From Actinobacteria bacterium 69-20 (GTDB taxonomy: Bacteria > Actinomycetota > Actinomycetes > Mycobacteriales > Nakamurellaceae), in contig MKSW01000003.1 of the NCBI GenBank assembly GCA_001897425.1, positions 144,772-208,771 of the forward strand: a DNA stretch of 64,000 nt, written 5' to 3'. Under the pieces are notes generated by a model. The model had not been told where the DNA came from. It did not search any database and saw only the letters and a list, made by a program, of their open reading frames with translations. This document shows positions 47,824 to 57,613 of this stretch, piece by piece. Positions within the stretch are counted from its first letter, which is position 1. Each line of letters starts with the position of its first letter. The translations under genes and the position numbers were made by a program.

Positions 47824-50800
47824 GTGCTGAGCGATTCGGATCCCCGCGTGGTGCGGGATGGATGGTCTCCGCGCTACGTCCTCACCCGCGCGGTGCGTCC
47901 GCGCGCGCCTTTCGTACCCGCGCCGGGCCAGCGCGCGGTGATCGATCACGATGCAGGGCGGCTCAAGGTTCTCGCCGGTCCCGGCACCGGAAAGACCGCG
48001 ACGATCGTCGAGGCGGTGGCGGATCGGATCCTGCGGCGAGGCGTCGACCCTAGCTCGATCCTCGTGCTGACCTTCTCGCGCCGGGCCGCGGCCGAGCTCG
48101 CGACGCGCATCTCCGCCCGCCTCGACATCACGGTGACCGAGCCGATCGTCCGAACCCTGCACTCCTACGCCTATTCCGTCGTCCGATCGGCGGCGCTCGC
48201 CGCGGGCGACCCGCCGCCGCGGCTGCTCGACGCCGGCCAGGCGGATCTCATGGTGCGCGAGATGCTGGCCGGCCACGCGGACGAGGGTGGCCGGTATTGG
48301 CCCGCCGAGCTTCGTCCGGCGCTACGGGTGCGCGCCTTCGCGTCCGAGTTACGCGAACTGCTGCTGCGCCTCGCGGAGCGCCAGATCGCGTCGCGCCGCG
48401 TGGCCGCACTCGGACGGCGACTGCGCCGGCCCGAGTGGTGCGCGGTCGCCGAATTCATCGACGAATACCGGGATATCGGCGATCTACGGCAGGGCACTGC
48501 GCGGCTCGGTGCGGCGTTGGACCAGGCCGAATTGACGGCCGCCGCGTTGGACCGCCTCGCCGACCCGGCGGTTCTCACCGCTCAGCAGGCGCGGTTCCGT
48601 CGGATCTTCGTGGACGAGTACCAGGACGTCGACCCGGCCCAGGCGCAGCTGATCGAGCTCCTCGCCACCGGCGCAGACGAGTTCGTGGCGGTCGGCGACC
48701 CGGATCAGGCGATCTACGCCTTCCGCGGCGCCGCGCCCGGTGTGATGGAGCATCTGCAGACGGAGGCGGTGACAGCCCTGACCACCTGCCACCGGATGGC
48801 GCCCGTACTGGTGGAACGCACCCGGGGTGTCGCGCATCTGCTGCCCGGCCGGGATATTCATCGTCATCTCGAACCGGCCGACGCGGAACCGGCGGGCGAT
48901 GTCGACGTGCGGGTGCTGCCTACGGCGGCGCAGGAGGGTGCCTACATCGCGGACCAACTCCGCCGGGCGCACGCCGAATCGTCGGTCGACTGGTCGCGGA
49001 TGGCTGTCCTGCTCCGGTCGCCGATGGCCACGGGGGCGGCCATCCGTCGGTCGCTGGCTGCTGCCGGTGTGCCGGTGGCGACGAGTGCGGCGGGGCCCCT
49101 TTCCGCGGAACCGCTCGTCGCGGCACTGCTCGACGTGTTACGTGCCGGGGTGGACCCGCGTCGCCCGCGCGGGCCCGCCGCGCTCGCGCTGTTGGCCTCG
49201 CCCGTCGGCGGCCTCGACCCCCTGTCGCTGCGGCGGTTACGACGATCGGTCCGCGCCCACGCGCCCGGATGGGCGCCCGAGGATGGGGTGTCGAGCGGCG
49301 CGTTGATCGCGAACATCCTGCGGGGAGATCGCCCGATGCCACCCGGACTCCCGAAAGACCTGGCGGAGCCCGTGGGTCGAGTCGCGTCCCTGGTGGCGAT
49401 CGCCCGCGGCGGAGCGTCCGCTGCCGCGGCCGAGACCGTGCTCTGGCAGGTGTGGGAAGCATCGGGATTGGCGGGCCGGCTGCTCGAGCAGAGCGAGCGT
49501 GGCGGCCGCGATGGTGCGCGGGCCGATGCCCACCTCGACGCGGTGATGGCCCTGTTCGATCGTGCGGCCGATCTCGCGGCCCAACTTCCGGCAGCGGGTA
49601 TTCCGGGCCTGTTGGATGTGCTGGACGACGACGAGATACCGGTATCCGGGGCGGTCACGCGAGAGGTGCAGGCGGTCGCTGTCATGTCGGCGCACGCGGC
49701 CAAGGGGCTGGAATGGGACGTCGTCGCCGTGGCGGGCGTCCAGGCCGAGGTGTGGCCAGATCTGCGCCGACGATCGAGCCTGCTCGGGATGAGCGAACTC
49801 CTCGACGCGGCGGCGGGCATCGAAGCGCCGCTCCCGGCGGCGGGCGTGCTCGCCGACGAGCGGCGACTGTTCTACGTCGCCGCGACGCGCGCGCGCCGAC
49901 GCCTCATCGTGACGGCCGTCCATGACGAGGAGACGAGACCGTCGCAATTCCTTGCGGAGATCGCAGGTGATGGCGCCGTTCCGGTCGGTTGGCCGCTGGG
50001 GGCACGCGGCACCCCGCGCCGCGCGCTGCATCTCCCGGCGCTGATCGCCGACCTTCGGCGGGCGGCGTCCCCCGGTGAGGCGGCGTCCCCCGGTGAGGCG
50101 GCGTCCTTCGGCGAGGCGGCGTCCCTCGACGAGGCTGCGTCCCCCAACGAGGCGGCGTCGGGCCCGCAGCGCAGACTTACCGCGGCGCGCGGCCTGGCGC
50201 GGCTCGCCGCTACCGGTATTCACGCCGCGGATCCCGCGCACTGGTACGGACTTCTGGAACTGTCCACTCAGGAGCCGTTGATCCCGAGCGACGCGGAGAT
50301 CGTCCTTTCGCCGTCGCAGATCGCGTCCCTTCAGGAATGCCCGCTGCGCACCGTCCTGGAGCGGAACGGCGGACGCGGCGAACAGAGCCAGGCGCAGCTC
50401 CTGGGCATCGCGGTGCACGCGCTGGCCGAGGGGATGGCAGCGGGCGCGGACGACGCCGATATCGACCGTGCCATCGAGGAGTACCTCGAATCCCAGGATC
50501 ATCTGCCGGCATGGGAAATCGCACACCTCCGCCGACGCATGCAGACGATGAGACAGGCACTCGCATCGTGGATCCGCGAACAGTCCGGGACGCGTACCTA
50601 CCTCGGGTCCGAGCTGGACCTCGATGTCGTGCTCCCACCGGACGGCCCGCGCTCCATACGACTGCGTGGGAGGGTGGACTGGCTATCGGCCGATCCGGAT
50701 GGCCGAGTCGTCGTCACCGATTTCAAGACCGGATCAACACCGCCGACGAAGGCGGCTGCCGAGGAGCATGTGCAGCTGGCCGTCTACCAACTCGCGATTG

Positions 50801-51069
50801 CGCTGGGTGGGCTGTCCGTCGCGGTTCCGACGTCGATGACGCGGCTCGGTGGTGCAGAACTCGTCTATCTGAGCACCGGGAAGCCGGTGCTGCGCTCGCA
50901 GCGGGCGCAGGACGATCAGTCGCGGGAACACTGGATCGGTGAACTGCGCCGAGTCGCGGCGGGCGCGGCCGGATCGACCTACGTCGCGCGGCAGGGCGAC
51001 TATTGCGCCCGTTGCCCGGTACGCACGGCCTGCCCCATACAACCCGAGGGCCGGCAGGTGACGCGATGA
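47824..51069 (+). CDS. adnA: AdnA subunit of the AdnAB helicase-nuclease
   Basis: A 1081-residue UvrD-like motor fused to a RecB-type nuclease, half of the heterodimer that resects double-strand breaks in mycobacteria. Walker A LAGPGTGKTAT has Lys57 and Walker B is FVDEYQDVDPAQ; the nuclease site is VVTDFKTGS with Asp966 and Lys968. Four cysteines (Cys839, Cys1061, Cys1064, Cys1070) make an AddB-like 4Fe-4S site. The linker at about 747-779 carries five AASPGE-type hexapeptide repeats. It overlaps adnB by four bases. Confidence 0.95.
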   Translation: MLSDSDPRVVRDGWSPRYVLTRAVRPRAPFVPAPGQRAVIDHDAGRLKVLAGPGTGKTATIVEAVADRILRRGVDPSSILVLTFSRRAAAELATRISARLDITVTEPIVRTLHSYAYSVVRSAALAAGDPPPRLLDAGQADLMVREMLAGHADEGGRYWPAELRPALRVRAFASELRELLLRLAERQIASRRVAALGRRLRRPEWCAVAEFIDEYRDIGDLRQGTARLGAALDQAELTAAALDRLADPAVLTAQQARFRRIFVDEYQDVDPAQAQLIELLATGADEFVAVGDPDQAIYAFRGAAPGVMEHLQTEAVTALTTCHRMAPVLVERTRGVAHLLPGRDIHRHLEPADAEPAGDVDVRVLPTAAQEGAYIADQLRRAHAESSVDWSRMAVLLRSPMATGAAIRRSLAAAGVPVATSAAGPLSAEPLVAALLDVLRAGVDPRRPRGPAALALLASPVGGLDPLSLRRLRRSVRAHAPGWAPEDGVSSGALIANILRGDRPMPPGLPKDLAEPVGRVASLVAIARGGASAAAAETVLWQVWEASGLAGRLLEQSERGGRDGARADAHLDAVMALFDRAADLAAQLPAAGIPGLLDVLDDDEIPVSGAVTREVQAVAVMSAHAAKGLEWDVVAVAGVQAEVWPDLRRRSSLLGMSELLDAAAGIEAPLPAAGVLADERRLFYVAATRARRRLIVTAVHDEETRPSQFLAEIAGDGAVPVGWPLGARGTPRRALHLPALIADLRRAASPGEAASPGEAASFGEAASLDEAASPNEAASGPQRRLTAARGLARLAATGIHAADPAHWYGLLELSTQEPLIPSDAEIVLSPSQIASLQECPLRTVLERNGGRGEQSQAQLLGIAVHALAEGMAAGADDADIDRAIEEYLESQDHLPAWEIAHLRRRMQTMRQALASWIREQSGTRTYLGSELDLDVVLPPDGPRSIRLRGRVDWLSADPDGRVVVTDFKTGSTPPTKAAAEEHVQLAVYQLAIALGGLSVAVPTSMTRLGGAELVYLSTGKPVLRSQRAQDDQSREHWIGELRRVAAGAAGSTYVARQGDYCARCPVRTACPIQPEGRQVTR
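50062..50160 (+). repeat. 18-bp tandem repeat inside adnA
   Basis: Five 18-bp units from 50062 to 50151 plus a half unit encode AASPGE-AASPGE-AASFGE and two diverged copies. The first two units are identical in DNA. The array lies in the linker between motor and nuclease domains and keeps the frame. Confidence 0.85.
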
Positions 51070-54000
51070 GGATCGACCCACTGGAACTTGCGGCTGTGTT
51101 CGGACGGCCGGCGCCTACTGCCGAGCAGATTGCCGTGATCTCCGCACCGCTGGAGCCCACATTGGTGATCGCCGGCGCCGGATCGGGGAAGACGGAGACC
51201 ATCGCCGCGCGCGTCGCCTACCTCGTCGCGAACGGACTGGCGGAACCGGGCAACATCGTGGGGCTCACGTTCACGCGCAAGGCGGCCACCGAGTTGGCCG
51301 AACGTGTTCGCTCGCGTCTGCGGATGCTGGCCGGCGCGGGCGTGGTGGACGATGCTGCGGCGCTGGCCGGCTCGGAACCGGTGATCGGGACCTATCACTC
51401 GTTCGCCGGTCGGCTGATCGACGAGTTCGGGCCGCTGGCCGGTATCGAACCAACCGCGCGTGTGCTGACCGCGACGGCCTCGTGGCAACTCGCCCGCAGC
51501 GTGGTCGGCAGCTGGGACGCCGACTTGGACACCGATTACGGTCCGGATCGGGTGACGCAGGACCTCCTCGCCATATCCGGGGCGCTCGGCGACCACTTGG
51601 TCACCACCGACATGCTGGACGGTGAGTTGACACGCATCATCGCGGCGTTGTCGGACGCGCCGCCGAGCAGGGGACAGCGGTCGCAGATCCACAACGGTCT
51701 GGTAGGCCCGATCGCCGCGCTGACGAACCGGCGCGCGCTGCTTCCGTTGGTGCGCGCGTATGACGAGGCGAAGCGGGAGATCCACGCCGTCGATTTTGCC
51801 GACCAGATGCGGCTTGCTGCGCTTCTTGTCGAGACGTCGGCAGCGGTCGGGCAGTCGCTGCGTGCGCGGCACCCCGTCGTGCTTCTCGACGAATACCAGG
51901 ACACCGGTCATGCCCAGCGGGTGATCCTCCGCACCCTGTTCGGCGACCCCGGGCCGGGCCTTGCTCCGGGAGGCGGCCCGAGCCGGCGGGGTCACTGTGT
52001 CACCGTGGTCGGCGACCCGGTGCAGTCGATCTACGGCTGGCGGGGCGCGTCCGCGTCGAACCTGCTCCGGTTCGCGACGGACTTTCCGCGTCGTGACGGC
52101 TCGCCGGCCGTGACTCGTCCGCTGCTGGTCAGCTTCCGGAACGACCGACGGATACTCGATATCGCGAATGTGGCGTCCGTGGACGTGCGCGCGGGCGCGG
52201 TCCCGGTGGGGGAGCTCAGACCGTCGGACGTGGCTGGCCGCGGGAAGGTCAGCAGTGCTCTGCTGACGACGATCGACGACGAGAACGAGTGGCTTGCCGG
52301 CGTTCTCGTGGACGCGCGTGAGCGAACAAGCGAGGACCCGTCCATGGCGGTCCTGGTCCGGCGTCGCGCAGCGATGCCCGGCGTCGCGGCTGCGTTGCGC
52401 GCCCGCGGCCTGGTCGTCGAAGTGGTCGGTGTGGGTGGCCTCGTCGACGAACCCGAGGTGGCCGACGTTATCGCGATGCTGCGCCTCGCCGTGGACCATC
52501 GATCCGGCCCCGCGGCCGTGCGCATCCTATCCGGTGCGCGGTGGCGTTTGGGCATCGCGGATCTTGCGGCACTCGCGCGGCGTGCCCGCGAACTTCGCGT
52601 CGTGTCGCCCGGTTCGCCGGACGGTACCGCCGCGGGAGAAGGCGCCAGCGGCCCCCTCGCGAAGATCAGGCTGGCCCTCGCGGACGCAATCGGAGGCGAG
52701 GACGTCGACCAAGCCGGCCTGGCCGATGCGCTCGCCGACCCCGGTGATGCGGACCGCTACTCCGCGCCAGGCTGGCGGCGAATCAATGCCTTACGGGACG
52801 AATTACGTTGGCTCCGAACACGGCTGACGGCACCGCTCGGCGAGATCGTGACCGATATCGAACGAGTGCTGGGTCTGGAGGTCGAGGTGCTGCTCGGCCC
52901 GGACGGGCGCGCGCATCTCGACGAGTTCGAGTCCATCGTGGCCGACGTGGCGGCGACCGGTGCCGGGCCCGTCGAGCTCCTCGACTACCTGGCCACGGCC
53001 GGAGAGCGCGAAGACGGCCTGCCGCCCGGCGCGGCGCAGTCGCCGCCCGGCCGGGTGCAGGTGCTCACCGTGCATTCCGCCAAGGGGCTCGAGTGGGACG
53101 TGGTGGCCATTCCGCACCTGTCGGACGAGGTTTTCCCGAGCGGAATGTCGAGCAGTTGGCTCGGCGACGCCGGGTTCCTGCCGCCTGCGCTGCGCGGCGA
53201 TCGTGCCGATCTCCCGGCTCTGGATCTGCCGGCGGGCGCGGACCAGCGGGAACTAGCCGATGCCGTCCAGGCGCATCGCGCCGCCTGGCGCGCCCTTCAG
53301 CTGACCGAAGAACGGCGATTGTTCTACGTCGCGGTGACCCGGGCGCGGCACCACCTCGTGCTGTCCGCCCATCATTGGGGCGCCACGCGCAAGACCGCGA
53401 CGGGCCCCGGCGCATTCCTCCGGGAGCTTGCCGACGGCTCCAGCGACCTGCTGGGCGACCCTGACGTCTGGGCCGATCCACCCGTGGACGGAGCGTCGAA
53501 CCCCTTGCTGGACGATCCCATCGTCGGCGAGTGGCCGGTGGACCCGCTCGGTGACCGGCGGCCATCGATTGAGGCAGCGGCGGAACTCGTGCGCGCCGCT
53601 GGTCGTCGCACGCCCGAAGCGGTGCCGACCGACGTCGAGAGCGAGTGGGACGCGGACATCGATCTCCTCCTCGCCGAACGTGCCGCGGCAGCGAGCATGC
53701 CGCAGGAAGTGGACGTGCCGTTGCCCTCGGCGGTATCCGTGTCGATGCTCGTGGAGCTGGCCGCCGATCCGCGACGCCTCGCCCGATCGCTGCACCGCCC
53801 GATGCCGCAGCCCCCGGCTCCGCAAGCGCGACGGGGGACGGCGTTCCATGCGTGGCTCGAACGGCACTTCGGCGGGGACGCGTTGCTCGATCTTGACGAG
53901 TTGCCCGGCGCGCGGGACGAGGGTGCGGCGCCGGACGAGCAGCTGTCCGACCTGGTGGCGGCATTTCGCGCATCGCCGTGGGTCGATCGCGTGCCGATCG

Positions 54001-54320
54001 CCGTCGAGGTGCCGTTCGTGACGAACGTCGCGGGGTTGACGGTCCGCGGCCGGATCGACGCGGTGTTCGCAGACACCGATGGCGGCGCCACCGTCATCGA
54101 CTGGAAGACGGGCAGCGTCCCCACGGGAGCGCACGCGCAGGCCGCCGCGGTCCAGCTCACCGCGTACCGCTTGGCCTGGTCACGTTTGCGGGGGCTGCCT
54201 CTCGACAATGTCCGAGCCGCGTTCTACTACGTTGCGGCCGGACGGACGATCACACCGGAAGACTTCATGGATGCCGCCGATCTCGAACACCTCGTCGCAG
54301 TGTCGACATCTGCCCGATGA
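51066..54320 (+). CDS. adnB: AdnB subunit of the AdnAB helicase-nuclease
   Basis: A 1084-residue UvrD-like motor plus RecB nuclease. Walker A IAGAGSGKTETI contains Lys42, Walker B is LLDEYQDTGHAQ, motif III VVGDPVQSIYGWRGA, motif V/VI LTVHSAKGLEWDVVAIP and RRLFYVAVTRARHHL. The nuclease site is TVIDWKTGS (Asp1012, Lys1014), with GRIDAVF before it. No Fe-S cysteine set is seen. In M. smegmatis the AdnB motor is the main ATPase. ATG 51066 overlaps the adnA stop. Confidence 0.95.
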   Translation: MRIDPLELAAVFGRPAPTAEQIAVISAPLEPTLVIAGAGSGKTETIAARVAYLVANGLAEPGNIVGLTFTRKAATELAERVRSRLRMLAGAGVVDDAAALAGSEPVIGTYHSFAGRLIDEFGPLAGIEPTARVLTATASWQLARSVVGSWDADLDTDYGPDRVTQDLLAISGALGDHLVTTDMLDGELTRIIAALSDAPPSRGQRSQIHNGLVGPIAALTNRRALLPLVRAYDEAKREIHAVDFADQMRLAALLVETSAAVGQSLRARHPVVLLDEYQDTGHAQRVILRTLFGDPGPGLAPGGGPSRRGHCVTVVGDPVQSIYGWRGASASNLLRFATDFPRRDGSPAVTRPLLVSFRNDRRILDIANVASVDVRAGAVPVGELRPSDVAGRGKVSSALLTTIDDENEWLAGVLVDARERTSEDPSMAVLVRRRAAMPGVAAALRARGLVVEVVGVGGLVDEPEVADVIAMLRLAVDHRSGPAAVRILSGARWRLGIADLAALARRARELRVVSPGSPDGTAAGEGASGPLAKIRLALADAIGGEDVDQAGLADALADPGDADRYSAPGWRRINALRDELRWLRTRLTAPLGEIVTDIERVLGLEVEVLLGPDGRAHLDEFESIVADVAATGAGPVELLDYLATAGEREDGLPPGAAQSPPGRVQVLTVHSAKGLEWDVVAIPHLSDEVFPSGMSSSWLGDAGFLPPALRGDRADLPALDLPAGADQRELADAVQAHRAAWRALQLTEERRLFYVAVTRARHHLVLSAHHWGATRKTATGPGAFLRELADGSSDLLGDPDVWADPPVDGASNPLLDDPIVGEWPVDPLGDRRPSIEAAAELVRAAGRRTPEAVPTDVESEWDADIDLLLAERAAAASMPQEVDVPLPSAVSVSMLVELAADPRRLARSLHRPMPQPPAPQARRGTAFHAWLERHFGGDALLDLDELPGARDEGAAPDEQLSDLVAAFRASPWVDRVPIAVEVPFVTNVAGLTVRGRIDAVFADTDGGATVIDWKTGSVPTGAHAQAAAVQLTAYRLAWSRLRGLPLDNVRAAFYYVAAGRTITPEDFMDAADLEHLVAVSTSAR

Positions 54321-54396
54321 TCGACGCACGGCCGAAGGGCGCCTGCGCCACCGGAAGGAGGCCGATGCGGCAACGGAACTGCTGCGCGGCGAACCG

Positions 54397-54402
54397 TAGG
54401 CT
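54397..54402 (+). promoter_or_regulatory. -10 box of the folP2-like gene, leaderless start
   Basis: TAGGCT-N6-ATG. Confidence 0.65.
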
Positions 54403-54408
54403 GAGTCG

Positions 54409-55293
54409 ATGACCGCCGCCGTCACGTATCCGCAGGTCGTCCTTCGGGGCAGGCGGTTGCGCACGGATCGCGCCTGCGTCATGGCGATCATCAACCGAAC
54501 GCCGGACTCGTTCTTCGATCACGGCGCTACCTTCGATCCCGGGCGCGCGCTCGCCGCTGTGGAGCGGGCAGTACTCGCGGGGGCCGACCTGGTCGACATT
54601 GGCGGTGTGAAGGCGGGGGCGGGGCCCGCGGTGTCGATCGCGGAGGAGATCGATCGGGTGGTGCCGACCATCGCCGCGATCAGATCAGCGCACCCCGATC
54701 TGCCGATCAGCGTCGATACGTACCGCGCCGAGGTCGCCGCTGTGGCGTGCGATGCGGGAGCCGATCTCATCAACGACACCTGGGCGGGCGCAGATCCCCA
54801 CCTCGGGGAGGTTGCCGCCCGGTACGGCGCCGGGATCGTTTGCTCGCACACCGGCGGCGCGGCGCCGCGCACCAATCCGATGCGGGTCGCCTACGACGAT
54901 GTCGTCGCAGCGGTGATCGACGAGACAGTCAGCGCCGCAGAACGTTTCGTTTCGGCCGGTGTCCCGCGGCAGGGCATTCTCATCGATCCGACGCACGATT
55001 TCGGGAAGAACACCTACCACGGTCTCGAGTTGGTCGACCGTACCGCCGAACTGGTTGCCACCGGGTGGCCCGTGCTCATGGCTCTGTCGAACAAGGACTT
55101 CGTCGGCGAGACTCTGGGCCTCCCGGTGGACCAGCGTCTGGAAGGCACGCTGGCCGCCACCGCGGTGGCCGCGGCGGCGGGTGCAGCTATGTTCCGGGTG
55201 CACCAGGTCGAACCGACCCGCCGCGTGCTGGAAATGGTCGCGTCGATTCGCGCCAGCCGTGCCCCGGCGGCGGTCCGCCGGGGAATGGCCTGA
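54409..55293 (+). CDS. folP2: Dihydropteroate synthase-like protein (FolP2 type)
   Basis: A 294-residue TIM-barrel of the pterin-binding family: MAIINRTPDSFFD, ADLVDIGGVKAGAG, PISVDTYRAEVA and LINDTWAG are DHPS motifs, but the usual second loop is altered, as in the FolP2 paralogues of mycobacteria, for which M. leprae work reported no DHPS activity. It matches Rv1207 by position. The true reaction is unknown. In M. tuberculosis gpgS follows; here a DivIVA-like gene does. Confidence 0.88.
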   Translation: MTAAVTYPQVVLRGRRLRTDRACVMAIINRTPDSFFDHGATFDPGRALAAVERAVLAGADLVDIGGVKAGAGPAVSIAEEIDRVVPTIAAIRSAHPDLPISVDTYRAEVAAVACDAGADLINDTWAGADPHLGEVAARYGAGIVCSHTGGAAPRTNPMRVAYDDVVAAVIDETVSAAERFVSAGVPRQGILIDPTHDFGKNTYHGLELVDRTAELVATGWPVLMALSNKDFVGETLGLPVDQRLEGTLAATAVAAAAGAAMFRVHQVEPTRRVLEMVASIRASRAPAAVRRGMA

Positions 55294-55357
55294 CGCGGGC
55301 GCGGCCGGCTGTGTCGCGATCAGACAAGTCACGATCGAACATGGCACGATCGACGCT

Positions 55358-55696
55358 GTGATCACCGTCATCGAGTACATCGTCATCGCCGCCGTCATCG
55401 GTGCGGTCGCATTCGGGATCGCCGCGGTGGCCTTCGGGCGCGGCGAGCAGATGGCTCCGTTGCCCGCGCGCACATCGCCGGCGGAGCTTCCGGCGGACGG
55501 GCTCCGCGGTGACCATGTGCGCCGGGTCCGATTCGGCCTCGCCCTGCGCGGCTACCGGATGAGCGACGTCGACTGGGCGCTGGATCGGCTTGCGGACGAG
55601 ATAGACCAGTTGAACGGCACCATCGAGCGACTGACGGCACCGAGCGGCGCGGGCCCCGTTGCCGACGCGCCGTCGGCCGGCCGGACCGCCGAATGA
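55358..55696 (+). CDS. DivIVA-domain membrane protein (Rv1209-like)
   Basis: A 112-residue protein with an N-terminal membrane helix (about 5-27) and a DivIVA-type segment GLRGDHVRRVRFGLALRGY followed by MSDVDWALDRLADEIDQL, the start of a coiled coil. The Pro/Ala-rich tail is disordered. It may mark curved membrane or recruit partners, but this is inference from the domain. It overlaps tag by four bases. Confidence 0.8.
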   Translation: MITVIEYIVIAAVIGAVAFGIAAVAFGRGEQMAPLPARTSPAELPADGLRGDHVRRVRFGLALRGYRMSDVDWALDRLADEIDQLNGTIERLTAPSGAGPVADAPSAGRTAE

Positions 55697-56244
55697 ACGT
55701 CGTTCGATGTCCGTGGGCCGTGACCCCCGAATATCAGACGTACCACGACACGGAGTGGGGCCGGCCGCTGCACGGAAACGACGTGCTGTTCGAACGGCTC
55801 AGCCTCGAGGCGTTCCAGTCGGGTCTGAGCTGGCTGACGATCCTGCGCAAACGCGATGCCTTTCGAGCCGCGTTCGCCGGCTTCCGGATCGATGCGGTCG
55901 CCGCATTCGACGATGACGACGTTCGGCGCCTGTGCGCCGATGCCGCGATCGTGCGCAACCGACGCAAGATCGAAGCCGTCATACACAACGCCCGAGTGTG
56001 CCGCGACTCGCCGCAGGACCTGGACGGACTGCTCTGGTCCTTCGCTCCGGACGTGCCGCGCCTGCGTCCGGAGACGGCCGCACAGATCCCGGCCGTCACG
56101 CCGGAGTCCACAGCGATGGCGCAGGAGCTTCGACGCAGGGGGTTCCGATTCACGGGGCCGACGACGTGCTACGCCCTGATGCAGGCAACCGGAATGGTGG
56201 ACGACCACGTCGCGTCCTGCTTCCGCGCGGACGCCGCCGGGTAG
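55693..56244 (+). CDS. tag: DNA-3-methyladenine glycosylase I
   Basis: A 183-residue Tag protein that removes 3-methyladenine from DNA. It has CPWAVTPEYQTYHDTEWGRPLH at its N-terminus with Cys and His zinc ligands, the catalytic glutamate region FERLSLEAFQSGLSWLTIL, IVRNRRKIEAVIHNA, and the C-terminal HVASCF zinc pair. It corresponds to Rv1210 (tagA). It is coupled to the DivIVA-like gene. Confidence 0.96.
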   Translation: MNVVRCPWAVTPEYQTYHDTEWGRPLHGNDVLFERLSLEAFQSGLSWLTILRKRDAFRAAFAGFRIDAVAAFDDDDVRRLCADAAIVRNRRKIEAVIHNARVCRDSPQDLDGLLWSFAPDVPRLRPETAAQIPAVTPESTAMAQELRRRGFRFTGPTTCYALMQATGMVDDHVASCFRADAAG

Positions 56245-56283
56245 GCCGCGGCACGCGGGCGAAACGTAGCCCGCGCCGAGACG

Positions 56284-56784
56284 TCAGGGCTTCGCGCGTC
56301 GCGCCTTGCCGACCGGGTTGCCGGTCGCGGGTCGGCCCGCCGCCGGGCCGCCGCCCGTGCCCCGACGGGCCTTGCCTTCTGGTGCCGCTGTGACGGATCG
56401 ATGCGCGACCTGGGGCTCGCCCGGTTTGGCGGCACGCTTCGCCGGCGCGCCATCTGTAGCGCCATTCACAGCGCCGTTCCGGCCGCCATCCGTATCGGTA
56501 GCGGCTCCGGTAGCGGCTCCGGAAGCGGCCGAGGCCGAGCCCGATTCGCGGTCCGGCTCCGGCCGGCCGCGCCCGTTTGCCGCGCCACGATCCGCCGGAT
56601 CCGCGTCGGCGCGGGCTGCGCCGTCGGCGCCGATCACCACGACGCCGGACTCGAGGTCGATGCCCAGTCGTCCCTTACGGCCGGTGCCTTCCTCCTCGCG
56701 GAGCATCTGCTTGGCGCGCTTCTCCTCTTCCTCGTGTCGCATGCCCGGATTGAACAGTGCTCCGAGTTCTCCCAGTGGTCCCAC
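56284..56784 (-). CDS. DUF6191-like protein with low-complexity tail
   Basis: A 166-residue protein. Residues 1-50 are conserved-looking (VGPLGELGALFNPGMRHE, then EEEEKRAKQMLREEE and GRLGIDLESGVVVI), resembling DUF6191. Residues 51-166 are a Gly/Ala/Arg-rich basic tail. GTG 56784 sits 6 nt after TACGCT, a leaderless start. Its promoter lies inside the 3' end of the following gene. Function unknown. Confidence 0.7.
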   Translation of the reverse strand: MGPLGELGALFNPGMRHEEEEKRAKQMLREEEGTGRKGRLGIDLESGVVVIGADGAARADADPADRGAANGRGRPEPDRESGSASAASGAATGAATDTDGGRNGAVNGATDGAPAKRAAKPGEPQVAHRSVTAAPEGKARRGTGGGPAAGRPATGNPVGKARRAKP

Positions 56785-56788
56785 AGGA

Positions 56789-57613
56789 TCAGCGTATAGG
56801 CCCGAATCGCGGCGGACGTTTGGCCACGAAGGCGTCGAGCGCTTCCCGATGGTCGAGTGACGCGAAACACGCCATCTGGGCGCCGTTCTCGAAGTCCAGC
56901 GAGTCGGCCAGATCATGGGTCGCCCCATACGCAAGCGATGCCTTGATCCAGCCGAACGCGCCGGTGGGTCCGTCCGCAAGCCGCCGCGCCACCTCCGTAA
57001 CACGGTCGGCGAATGCGTCGTCGGGGGCGACCTCTTCGACGAGCCCGATGCGCAGCGCCTCGTCGGCGGGCACCCGCTCGCCGAGCAACATCATGCGGGC
57101 CGCCCGGCCCGCTCCGACGAACCGGGGCAGCGTGTACGACGCACCGCTGTCGGCGGACAGCGCGACCTGGCCGAACGCCATGGTGAACGACGCCGACGCC
57201 GCCGCGATGCGCAGATCGCACGCCAGGGCCAGCGCCACACCGGCACCCGCGGCGACGCCGTTCACCGCGGCGAGAACCGGTTTGCGCATGCCGGTCACCG
57301 CGGTGATCAGGGGGTTGTAGAAATCGGAGACCGTCTGCGCGACCGCGGGATCGTCGGCCGCAACCCGGGCCAGGTGCTCCTTGAGATCCTGCCCTGCGCA
57401 GAACGCCTTCCCGGACCCGGTGATCACCAGCGCCCGGACCGACTCGTCCTCGGCGGCAGCGCGCACGGCGGACAGCAGCGCTGCCTTGAGCTCGGCATTG
57501 AAGGAGTTGAACGCGCCGGGCCGGTTCAGCGTGAGCGTGCGCACGCCGTCATCTCCGCCGACCAGCACCGCGGACTCCTCCGCACTGTGCGCCGAGCCGT
57601 CGAACTGCGTCAT
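56789..57613 (-). CDS. Enoyl-CoA hydratase/isomerase
   Basis: A 274-residue crotonase-fold enzyme. Oxyanion motifs are GKAFCAGQDLKEHL and NGVAAGAGVALALACDLRIA; DSGASYTLPRFVG follows. The GxGxxL and Asp pattern resembles PaaG/1,2-epoxyphenylacetyl-CoA isomerase or beta-oxidation hydratases. GGGAGG 5 nt before the ATG supports the start. It is an insertion relative to the M. tuberculosis order tag-DUF3117 and is single, with the DUF6191 gene just behind. Confidence 0.9.
   Translation of the reverse strand: MTQFDGSAHSAEESAVLVGGDDGVRTLTLNRPGAFNSFNAELKAALLSAVRAAAEDESVRALVITGSGKAFCAGQDLKEHLARVAADDPAVAQTVSDFYNPLITAVTGMRKPVLAAVNGVAAGAGVALALACDLRIAAASASFTMAFGQVALSADSGASYTLPRFVGAGRAARMMLLGERVPADEALRIGLVEEVAPDDAFADRVTEVARRLADGPTGAFGWIKASLAYGATHDLADSLDFENGAQMACFASLDHREALDAFVAKRPPRFGPIR
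56791..56796 (-). promoter_or_regulatory. -10 box of the DUF6191-like gene
   Basis: TACGCT-N6-GTG on the minus strand, within the last codons of the enoyl-CoA hydratase gene. Confidence 0.6.
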
